This document shows, in pieces, positions 39,284-46,261 of a stretch of DNA of 64,000 nt (the first letter of the stretch is position 1; the number at the start of each line of letters is the position of its first letter). The notes under the pieces are model-generated. The model saw only the letters and a list, made by a program, of their open reading frames with translations. It had not been told where the DNA came from and made no database searches. Source of the stretch: an uncultured Eubacteriales bacterium (GTDB lineage: Bacteria > Bacillota > Clostridia > Oscillospirales > Oscillospiraceae); the NCBI GenBank assembly GCA_949293985.1, contig CASFFN010000006.1, positions 1 through 64,000 on the forward strand. The letters are read 5' to 3'. The position numbers were made by a program, and so were the translations under genes.

Positions 39284-40474
39284 ATGAACATTTTGGTTAT
39301 CAACGCCGGCAGCTCCAGCCTGAAGTATCAGCTGATGGACCCGGAGACCGGCGATGTATCTGCCAAGGGCCTGTGTGAGCGTATCTACATCGACGGCCGC
39401 CTGACCCACAAGGTAGGCGACAAGAAGGTGGTCAAGGACATTCCCATGCCCACCCACTCCGAGGCCATTGCCGCTGTGCTGGAGATTCTCCAGGACCCCC
39501 AGGAAGGCGTCATCAAGTCCGTGGACGAGATTGATGCCGTGGGTCACCGGGTGCTCCATGGCGGCATGAAGTTCTCCGATTCCTGCATCATTGACGATGC
39601 CTGCATCAAGGCCATTGAGGCGTGCATCCCCCTGGGACCCCTCCACAACCCCGCTAACCTCATGGGTATCCGGGCCTGCCAGGCAGTTATGCCCAACACC
39701 CCCCAGGTTGCCGTGTTCGACACCGCTTTCCACATGACCATGCCCCCCAAGGCTTACCGGTACGCCATTCCCACCGAGTACTATGAGAATGACGACATCC
39801 GCCGCTACGGTTTCCACGGCACCTCCCACAAGTATGTGGCCCGCCGGGCTGCCGCTCTTCTGGGCAAGACCGACTTCAAGATGATCAACTGCCACCTGGG
39901 CAACGGCTCCTCCCTGTGCGCCGTCGAGAACGGCAAGTGCGTGGATACCTCCATGGGTCTGTCCCCTCTGGCCGGTGTCCCCATGGGTACCCGCTGCGGC
40001 GACATCGATGCCTGTGTGGTGCAGTTCATCTGCAACAAGTACGGTATGAGCGTGGACGAGTGCCTGACCATGCTGAACAAGAAGTCCGGCGTGCTGGCTC
40101 TGTCCGAGAAGTCCTCCGACTTCCGTGACCTGGAGGATGGAGAGAAGCACGGCGATGAGAAGTGCATTCTGGCTCTGCAGAAGTTCTTCTACGAGGTTGC
40201 CAAGTATGTTGGTGCCTACACCGCAGCTCTCAACGGCGTGGATGTGATTACCTTCACCGCCGGCGTGGGTGAGAATGGCGCTGAGACCCGGCAGGCTATC
40301 TGCGACTACCTGGGCTACCTGGGTGTGAAGATTGACCCGGAGAAGAACCATCAGCGGGGCGGCGAGATGTGCATCTCCACCCCCGATTCCAAGGTTCAGG
40401 TTTGGGTCATCCCCACCAATGAGGAGCTGATGATTGCGCAGGATACCGCCGAGCTGGTAAACGCCGCCAAGTAA
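39284..40474 (+). CDS. ackA: Acetate kinase
   Basis: This 396-residue ASKHA-fold enzyme interconverts acetyl phosphate plus ADP with acetate plus ATP, the energy-yielding step of acetate fermentation. It opens with VINAGSSSLKYQL and has the signature RYGFHGTSHKYV, the acetate pocket residues (VGHRVLHGG), the ATP-binding HLGNGSSLCAV and the C-terminal FTAGVGENG motif. It is full length. Phosphotransacetylase (pta) is not adjacent, so the pair is split in this genome. Codon bias is strong, indicating high expression. A terminator follows. Confidence 0.98.
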   Translation: MNILVINAGSSSLKYQLMDPETGDVSAKGLCERIYIDGRLTHKVGDKKVVKDIPMPTHSEAIAAVLEILQDPQEGVIKSVDEIDAVGHRVLHGGMKFSDSCIIDDACIKAIEACIPLGPLHNPANLMGIRACQAVMPNTPQVAVFDTAFHMTMPPKAYRYAIPTEYYENDDIRRYGFHGTSHKYVARRAAALLGKTDFKMINCHLGNGSSLCAVENGKCVDTSMGLSPLAGVPMGTRCGDIDACVVQFICNKYGMSVDECLTMLNKKSGVLALSEKSSDFRDLEDGEKHGDEKCILALQKFFYEVAKYVGAYTAALNGVDVITFTAGVGENGAETRQAICDYLGYLGVKIDPEKNHQRGGEMCISTPDSKVQVWVIPTNEELMIAQDTAELVNAAK

Positions 40475-40487
40475 ATCCGTTTTTCCC

Positions 40488-40518
40488 GAGCCGCCGCTTT
40501 TGCGGCGGCTCCTTTTTG
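40488..40518 (+). terminator. Terminator of ackA
   Basis: GAGCCGCCGC-TTTT-GCGGCGGCTC followed by CTTTTT. Confidence 0.95.
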
Positions 40519-40532
40519 GAAAGGAGTAAGTT

Positions 40533-41747
40533 ATGTCCACCGTTGTAGAACGCTTTTTGCGTTATGTAAACTTCGAAACCACCTCCGATGAGACTTCGGA
40601 AACCTGTCCCTCCACCCCCGGGCAGAAAGCGCTGGGCGCCCGGCTGGTAGAGGAGATGAAGGAAATGGGCATTGCCGACGCCCATATGGACGAAAACGGC
40701 TATGTATTCGGCACCGTGCCCGGGGATTTGAACTTGCCCATCATCGGCCTCATTGCCCATATGGACACCTCCCCGGATGCTTCCGGCAGCAATATCCGCC
40801 CCAGAATCGTAGAATACCAGGGGGGCGACATCTGCCTGAACCCGGAGAAGGATATCTGGCTCCGGCAGTCCCAGTATGAGAACCTGGAGCTGCACACGGG
40901 CAAGCACCTGATTGTCACCGACGGCACCACCTTGCTGGGGGCGGACGACAAGGCCGGTGTGGCGGAGATTCTGGCAGCGGCCCAGGTCTTGCTGGAGAGC
41001 AAGCGGCCCCACGCCACCTTGCGGATCGGCTTTACCCCGGATGAAGAAATTGGCAGAGGTGCCGACCGGTTTTCTGTCCAGGATTTTGGGGCAGACTATG
41101 CCTATACGGTGGACGGCGGCACGGTAGGAGAGCTGGAATTTGAAAATTTCAATGCCGCCTCGGCAACGGTCCGCTTCCACGGCCTGAACATCCATCCCGG
41201 CTCCGCCAAGAATAAGATGGTCAATTCCCAGTACATCGCCATGGAATTTGAGAGCCTGCTGCCCAAAAATCAGAAGCCGGAGTACACGGAAGGTTACGAG
41301 GGCTTCATCCACCTGACGGATATGGAGGGCTGTGTGGAGCAGTCCACCCTGCGCTACATCATCCGGGACCACAGCATGGAGAAGTTCCAGGAGAAAAAGA
41401 GCCGGATGGAGAGCGCCGCCGCCTTCCTGAATCAAAAGTACGGGGACGGCACGGCGGAGCTGACCGTCAAGGACAGCTACTACAACATGAAAGAGCCGAT
41501 GCTTGGCTGTATGCAGATTGTGTACCGGGCCAAAGCGGCTATGGAGGCGGTGGGCCTTACCCCCCGGGTGGTGCCCGTCCGGGGCGGCACCGACGGCGCG
41601 AGGCTTTCCTACATGGGCCTGCTGTGCCCCAACCTGTTTACCGGCGGCGAGAACTACCACGGCCGGTTCGAGTATATCCCGGTGGAGGATATGGAGCTGG
41701 CGGTGAAGGTGCTGGTACAGCTGCTGACAGATTTCCCGGCAAAATAA
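40533..41747 (+). CDS. pepT: Peptidase T (tripeptide aminopeptidase)
   Basis: This 404-residue M20-family zinc aminopeptidase removes the N-terminal residue of tripeptides in the cytoplasm. It shows the first zinc-ligand site in GLIAHMDTSPDASG, LLGADDKAGVAEILAA with the bridging Asp, FTPDEEIGRGADRF with the catalytic Glu pair and VRGGTDGARLSYMGL near the C-terminus, plus the final NYHGRFEYIPVEDME. The length and motif order are those of PepT rather than PepD or ArgE. AAAGGAG is 7 bases before the ATG. A hairpin at 41749-41787 ends the transcript. Confidence 0.95.
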   Translation: MSTVVERFLRYVNFETTSDETSETCPSTPGQKALGARLVEEMKEMGIADAHMDENGYVFGTVPGDLNLPIIGLIAHMDTSPDASGSNIRPRIVEYQGGDICLNPEKDIWLRQSQYENLELHTGKHLIVTDGTTLLGADDKAGVAEILAAAQVLLESKRPHATLRIGFTPDEEIGRGADRFSVQDFGADYAYTVDGGTVGELEFENFNAASATVRFHGLNIHPGSAKNKMVNSQYIAMEFESLLPKNQKPEYTEGYEGFIHLTDMEGCVEQSTLRYIIRDHSMEKFQEKKSRMESAAAFLNQKYGDGTAELTVKDSYYNMKEPMLGCMQIVYRAKAAMEAVGLTPRVVPVRGGTDGARLSYMGLLCPNLFTGGENYHGRFEYIPVEDMELAVKVLVQLLTDFPAK

Positions 41748-41748
41748 C

Positions 41749-41787
41749 GGATATCCCAAAAACGGAAAAATCTTTTTTGGGATATTC
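41749..41787 (+). terminator. Terminator of pepT
   Basis: GGATATCCCAAAAA and TTTTTTGGGATATTCC pair around a short loop; the U-rich arm is part of the stem. Confidence 0.75.
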
Positions 41788-41829
41788 CACAGAACCGCGG
41801 GAAAGGGAAAAGTTTCCCATCTTCCAGGG

Positions 41830-41858
41830 TTGACAAACCGGCAGAAACAATATAGTAT
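41830..41858 (+). promoter_or_regulatory. Promoter of the lactate/malate dehydrogenase gene
   Basis: TTGACA, 17-bp spacer, TAGTAT. The spacer shares AGAAACAAT with the nagB promoter at 42900-42928. Confidence 0.8.
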
Positions 41859-41907
41859 TATCGATATAAAAGGGATGAATCCCTGAATTGATAAAGGAGT
41901 TATTGCT

Positions 41908-42852
41908 ATGAGTAAGATCACTGTTATCGGCGCGGGCAGCGTAGGCGCTACGGTAGCCAACGACCTGATGATTCAGGGCGTTGCCTCTGAAATCGTTCTG
42001 GTGGACATCAACAAGAAGAAGGCGCTGGGCGAAGCGCTGGACATCTACCAGGGCGCTCCCTTCCATTCCCCCGCCATTGTCCGCTCCGGTGAATACGAGG
42101 ACGCCGCCGGCTCCGATATTGTGGTAATCACCAGCGGTATGCCCAGAAAGCCCGGCATGACCCGGCTGGATCTGGCTCAGACCAATGTAAATATTCTCAA
42201 GTCCATTGCCGAGGGCGTCGTGCCCCACGCCCGGGACGCCATCTACCTGATTGTCTCCAACCCTGTGGATGTGCTGACCTATGTGTTCACCAAGATTTCC
42301 GGTCTGCCGGAGAAGCAGATCATCGGCTCCGGCACCATTCTGGATACCAGCCGCCTCCAGTCTGAGCTGGCCAAGCGGTTCTGCATCAGCCCCAAGAATG
42401 TCCACGCCCATGTGTACGGCGAGCACGGCGACAGCTCCTTTGTGCCCTGGTCTCTGGCCCACATTGCCAACAACCACGTTGACGCCTACCGGCACAACGC
42501 GCCGGACGCGGACAGAATCGACTGGCATCAGGACTACGCCGAGGTGGAGGAGTTCGTAAAGAAGTCCGGCGCTCAGATTATTGAGAACAAGGGCGCAACC
42601 TTCTTCGCCGTGGCCATGTCCGTGTGCCATATCTGCAAGTGCATCTACTCCGGCGCGGGCACGGCCCTGAGCGTATCTACCATGATGCACGGGGAGTACG
42701 GCGTGGACGATGTGTGCCTGTCCGTGCTGACCTTGGTGGACCGGAAGGGCGTCCGGGGCAAGATCCTCAACCCCCTGACGGATGAGGAAGTGGTAAAGCT
42801 CCAGGCCAGCGCCAACAAGCTGAAGGAAGTTATCGGTCAGATCACCTATTAA
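41908..42852 (+). CDS. L-lactate/malate dehydrogenase family protein
   Basis: This 314-residue NAD-dependent 2-hydroxyacid dehydrogenase has the NAD loop GAGSVGATVAN, Asp33 as the NAD-selecting acid, the NPVDVLT segment and the catalytic His in YGEHGDSSF. Overall it resembles clostridial L-lactate dehydrogenases. The substrate-specificity loop, however, reads SGMPRKPGMTRLDL: Arg80 stands where lactate dehydrogenases have Gln and malate dehydrogenases have Arg. So malate/oxaloacetate activity is possible. I leave the symbol blank for that reason. AAGGAG is 7 bases before the ATG. It has its own promoter and terminator. Confidence 0.85.
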   Translation: MSKITVIGAGSVGATVANDLMIQGVASEIVLVDINKKKALGEALDIYQGAPFHSPAIVRSGEYEDAAGSDIVVITSGMPRKPGMTRLDLAQTNVNILKSIAEGVVPHARDAIYLIVSNPVDVLTYVFTKISGLPEKQIIGSGTILDTSRLQSELAKRFCISPKNVHAHVYGEHGDSSFVPWSLAHIANNHVDAYRHNAPDADRIDWHQDYAEVEEFVKKSGAQIIENKGATFFAVAMSVCHICKCIYSGAGTALSVSTMMHGEYGVDDVCLSVLTLVDRKGVRGKILNPLTDEEVVKLQASANKLKEVIGQITY

Positions 42853-42859
42853 GTCATAG

Positions 42860-42887
42860 CCAGCCGGGGAGTTTCCCGGCTGGTTTT
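42860..42887 (+). terminator. Terminator of the dehydrogenase gene
   Basis: CCAGCCGGG-GAGTTT-CCCGGCTGG followed by TTTT. Confidence 0.92.
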
Positions 42888-42899
42888 GCTTCCGGTGAG

Positions 42900-42928
42900 T
42901 TGACAAAGTGGAGAAACAATGATAGTAT
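42900..42928 (+). promoter_or_regulatory. Promoter of nagB
   Basis: TTGACA, 17-bp spacer, TAGTAT, very similar to the promoter at 41830 including AGAAACAAT in the spacer. Confidence 0.82.
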
Positions 42929-42957
42929 GAAGGTACATTATATAGGAGGGGATTCCC

Positions 42958-43689
42958 ATGATTCACGCAAGAGTTATCAAAGTTAAGAACCCGGAGGAGA
43001 TGGGTAAGGTCGCCGCCGACCTGTTCGAGACCCTGATCCAGACCAAGCCCGCCTGTGTTCTGGGCCTGGCTACCGGTTCCAGCCCCCTGCCCCTGTACCG
43101 GGAGCTGGTGGCGCGCTGCAAGGCCGGAAAGATCGATTTTTCCCGTGTCCGTTCCGCCAACCTGGATGAGTACAAGGGCCTGTCCGGCGATCACCCCCAG
43201 AGCTACCGGTACTTCATGCAGGAGAACCTGTTCAATCATGTGAACATCAAGCCGGAGAATACCATCGTTCCCAACGGCCAGACCGAGGACGTGGAGGCGA
43301 TGTGCCAGGCTTATGAGAAGCAGATTGAGGAGTGGGGCGGCGTTGATTTGCAGCTGCTGGGCATCGGCCACGACGGCCACATCGGCTTTAACGAGCCCAC
43401 CGACCATTTCCCCGCCATGACCCACGAGGTAGAGCTGGAGGAGATTACCCGTCAGGCCAACAAGCGCTTCTTCAACTCCATTGACGAGGTTCCCACCGCT
43501 GCCTACACCATGGGTATCGGCACCGTGATGGCAGCCCGGAAGGTGGTTCTGGTAGCCACCGGCGCCGACAAGAAGGAGATTCTCTACAAGACCCTCTGCG
43601 GCCCCGTGACCCCCCAGGTTCCCGCTTCCATTTTGCAGTTCCATCCCGATGTGACCATCATCTGCGACGAGGCTGCTTACCCCCTGTAA
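42958..43689 (+). CDS. nagB: Glucosamine-6-phosphate deaminase
   Basis: This 243-residue aldose-ketose isomerase-type enzyme converts glucosamine-6-phosphate to fructose-6-phosphate plus ammonia. It has LATGSSPLPLYRELV (phosphate loop), SANLDEYKGLSGDHPQSYR with the catalytic Asp, and LLGIGHDGHIGFNEP with the catalytic His loop. The late TMGIGTVMAARKV motif is present. The length is the bacterial short form, without a long allosteric tail. AGGAGGGG is 8 bases before the ATG. nagA and a sugar transporter are not adjacent, so amino-sugar genes are scattered. Confidence 0.96.
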   Translation: MIHARVIKVKNPEEMGKVAADLFETLIQTKPACVLGLATGSSPLPLYRELVARCKAGKIDFSRVRSANLDEYKGLSGDHPQSYRYFMQENLFNHVNIKPENTIVPNGQTEDVEAMCQAYEKQIEEWGGVDLQLLGIGHDGHIGFNEPTDHFPAMTHEVELEEITRQANKRFFNSIDEVPTAAYTMGIGTVMAARKVVLVATGADKKEILYKTLCGPVTPQVPASILQFHPDVTIICDEAAYPL

Positions 43690-43699
43690 ATTGCATGGA

Positions 43700-43728
43700 A
43701 ACCGCCCCGATTTTCCGGGGCGGTTTTT
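43700..43728 (+). terminator. Terminator of nagB
   Basis: AACCGCCCCG pairs with CGGGGCGGTT around six bases, then TTTGC. Confidence 0.9.
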
Positions 43729-43811
43729 GCATATTTCTTAATCTTTTTTCGGTAGATTTCTTAATATGATTCCGATAAAATCCCCCATATACCACAAAGG
43801 AGGAAATTTGG

Positions 43812-44489
43812 ATGAAGCGCATTGGAAAAGTGTTTCTTTTTGGCGTATGCCTGGGCCTTGTGCTGGTTCTGATTCAGAACAGCTTTCAGATTCCCGAAGA
43901 TGTGTTTATGCGGGGCTACTGGATTGGAGCCATCGTGGTGGTTCTGGGAGCGTTGATTATCAATATCTCCTATAACCTCTACTATACGGCAAAGATGAAG
44001 AAGCTTCTGCCCCTGCTCTTCGGGGGAGAGCCCCGGGGGCACATTGAGGGGATGGAAGCCCTCATCAAAACCGCCAAGGGCAAAACCCTGCGCAGCACCC
44101 TGGAGCTGAACCTGGCGGCAGGGCATATGGAGGAAAAGGACTATGGGACAGCCATTTCCCTCCTGGAGGCTGTGGACCCCAAGCAGCTCCGGGGGGACAG
44201 CGCCCGGATGGTGCGGGCAATCAACCTCTGCGAAAGCTATTTCCTCAGCGGGCAGACGGAAAAAGCTCAGACCCTTTATGACAGCAGCCGGCCTCTTTTC
44301 GCCAAATTCCGCACAGGAAAGGCCTATGGGGGCAGCATCGCCATTGTGGATGTGCTGGAGGAAATCTCCCGGGGAGAATTCCACCAGGCAAAGATTCTGC
44401 TGGACAGGGCAAAAAGCACCTATCCGAAACCCTACCTGCAAAAAGCCTATGAGGAGCTTGGGGCCATTCTGGAAAAGCCCCAGGAATAA
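43812..44489 (+). CDS. Membrane protein with TPR-like cytoplasmic region
   Basis: This 225-residue protein has two N-terminal transmembrane helices (about 5-22 and 36-56) and a basic segment, then a helical region (about 75-220) in repeating pairs (GHMEEKDYGTAISLLEAV, SYFLSGQTEKAQTLYDSS, ISRGEFHQAKILLDRAKSTYPKPYLQKAYEELG). This resembles tetratricopeptide repeats. No enzymatic motif is present. A protein-interaction role at the membrane is plausible. AGGAGG is 9 bases before the ATG. The leader contains a repeat of ATTTCTTAAT (43733 and 43757). Confidence 0.72.
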   Translation: MKRIGKVFLFGVCLGLVLVLIQNSFQIPEDVFMRGYWIGAIVVVLGALIINISYNLYYTAKMKKLLPLLFGGEPRGHIEGMEALIKTAKGKTLRSTLELNLAAGHMEEKDYGTAISLLEAVDPKQLRGDSARMVRAINLCESYFLSGQTEKAQTLYDSSRPLFAKFRTGKAYGGSIAIVDVLEEISRGEFHQAKILLDRAKSTYPKPYLQKAYEELGAILEKPQE

Positions 44490-44534
44490 AGCATACGCCG
44501 CAAACCGGTTCTTTCCGGTTTGCGGCGTATGGCT
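44490..44534. terminator. Bidirectional terminator between convergent genes
   Basis: GCATACGCCGCAAACCGG pairs with CCGGTTTGCGGCGTATGG around TTCTTT; an 18-bp stem between the TPR-like protein gene and the mreB homologue. Confidence 0.9.
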
Positions 44535-45572
44535 TTATCTGCGGAGAATCCGCTTTCTGGCGATGTTGATGGGGCCTTCATTCATGTGGTTGATCCAGCC
44601 CAGGCTCTTGCCGCAGCCGTAAGCCACGCAGGACTCCGGGTCGTCGGCCACGGTGCAGCGGATGCCGGTGCGCTCCGTCAGCAGCATATCCATGCCCCAG
44701 ATGAGGCTGCCGCCGCCGGTGAGGGTAATGCCGTTTTCCGCGATGTCCGCCACCAGCTCCGGGGTGGTATCCTCCAGCACCGACAGCACTTCGTCGGTAA
44801 TCAACCGGGCGGGACGCTGCAAAACATTGAAAATCTCCGAGGCGGTGAGGGAAAGCTCCCGGGGGGTACCGTTTTTGGCGTCCCGGCCCTTGACGGAAAC
44901 GGTCAGATCCTCCTGCCGGGGATAGACGCTGCCCACCTGGATTTTCACTTCCTCGGCGGTGGTCTCCCCGATGATTACGCCGTAGTTCCGGCGGACATAC
45001 CGGGCGATGGTCTCGTCAAAGGCAATGCCGCCGATGGGAACGGAGGAGGAGACTGCCACGCCGTTCATGGACAGCACCGCAATGTTGCAGGTGCCGCCGC
45101 CAATATCCACCACCATGTGCCCGTTGGGGCCTTTGATGTCCAGGTTGGCACCCAGGGCGGCGGCCAGGGGGGCTTCGATCAGGTATACCCGGCGGGCGCC
45201 GGCTTCGATGGCGGCGTTGATGACCGTCCGCTCCTCCACCTCGGTGATGCTGCTGGGAACGCTCACGACTACCCGGGGCTTGGGGGTAAAGAGAGAGGAC
45301 TTGGAAACGGAACGGAACAGGATTTGCAGCATTTTCACCGTCATCTCATGGTCGGAGATGACCCCGTCCTTCAAAGGAGACATGGCCACCACATTGCCGG
45401 GGGTTCTGCCCAGCATATTCCGGGCGGCCGCGCCCACCTGGAGAATTTTGCCGCTGTTTTTGTCCACCGCTACCACAGATGGCTCCCGGGCGATGACGCC
45501 CTTGCCGTCTACATAAATGCGTACATTGGAAGTACCCAGGTCCACGCCCAGGTCATGGGAAATCAGTTGCAT
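44535..45572 (-). CDS. mreB: MreB/Mbl-type rod-shape actin homologue
   Basis: This 345-residue actin-fold ATPase organises side-wall peptidoglycan synthesis. It has phosphate 1 loop DLGVDLGTSNVRIYVDGKG, the LLTP-like VSVPSSITEVEERTV, phosphate 2 MVVDIGGGTCNIAVLS and the adenosine motif ENGITLTGGGSLIWGMD. The DIGGGTCNIAV version differs from the DIGGGTTDIAV of classic MreB, so it may be an Mbl/MreBH-type paralogue. mreC and mreD are not adjacent. ATG 45572 is chosen with the weak CAGGTG site. It follows comF by 5 bp, an unusual operon partner. Confidence 0.92.
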   Translation of the reverse strand: MQLISHDLGVDLGTSNVRIYVDGKGVIAREPSVVAVDKNSGKILQVGAAARNMLGRTPGNVVAMSPLKDGVISDHEMTVKMLQILFRSVSKSSLFTPKPRVVVSVPSSITEVEERTVINAAIEAGARRVYLIEAPLAAALGANLDIKGPNGHMVVDIGGGTCNIAVLSMNGVAVSSSVPIGGIAFDETIARYVRRNYGVIIGETTAEEVKIQVGSVYPRQEDLTVSVKGRDAKNGTPRELSLTASEIFNVLQRPARLITDEVLSVLEDTTPELVADIAENGITLTGGGSLIWGMDMLLTERTGIRCTVADDPESCVAYGCGKSLGWINHMNEGPINIARKRILRR

Positions 45573-45577
45573 TGTAT

Positions 45578-46261
45578 TCACCTGCTGTTTTTGAATTTCT
45601 CGTCATTGCTTTCATGGTTTGCCGCTGCCACCACGGCGCAGTATACCTTCCCGGCGCCCGCGGTGAGCAAGGTGCGGGCGGCCTCGGAGGCGGTAGCGCC
45701 GGTGGTGAGGATGTCGTCCAGCAGCAAGATAGTTTTGCCCCGGATGGCCTCCGGGTTCACCGCCTGATACGCCCCCAGTACATTGGCCCGCCGGGCGGCG
45801 GCGCCGGAGATGCTTGACTGGGGCGGAGTATGGCGGATTTTCTTCAAGGCAGAGGTGAGGGGGAGATTCAGCTCCCGGGCCACCGCCTGAGCAATCAGCT
45901 CCACCTGGTCAAAGCCCCGCCGGCTTTTCCGCCGGGCGGAAATGGGAATCCAGGTGAGAATCTCCGGCCTGTCCCACCCCTGGGACAGTAGCTTCATGGC
46001 CAAAAGCCTTCCATAGCACTGGGCATGGCTGCGGACATTGCAAAACTTGTACCGCAAGAGGCTGCGGCGTACATACCCACTATAATACCATACCGCCGTC
46101 CATCCTGCAAGGAAGGAAAAGGAAATTTTTGCTCTGGGAAATTCCGGCGCTTCCACCCGGCAGGTATGGCACAGATCCGTCTCCTCTTTCCCCAGGAGCC
46201 TTCCGCAAAGGATGCATTTGGGCGGAAAGAGGAGGAGCTTCAGCTTCTCCCACTTAGCCAT
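45578..46261 (-). CDS. comF: ComF-family phosphoribosyltransferase-like protein
   Basis: This 227-residue protein has the N-terminal zinc-binding CILCGRLLGKEETDLCHTC and a C-terminal type I phosphoribosyltransferase fold with the PRPP loop TILLLDDILTTGATASEAAR. ComFC homologues support DNA uptake in competent bacteria, but are also found widely in species not known to be competent. Here it overlaps the end of recD2 by 8 bases, so both are cotranscribed with DNA-processing genes. GGAGG lies 7 bases before the ATG, inside recD2. Confidence 0.9.
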   Translation of the reverse strand: MAKWEKLKLLLFPPKCILCGRLLGKEETDLCHTCRVEAPEFPRAKISFSFLAGWTAVWYYSGYVRRSLLRYKFCNVRSHAQCYGRLLAMKLLSQGWDRPEILTWIPISARRKSRRGFDQVELIAQAVARELNLPLTSALKKIRHTPPQSSISGAAARRANVLGAYQAVNPEAIRGKTILLLDDILTTGATASEAARTLLTAGAGKVYCAVVAAANHESNDEKFKNSR

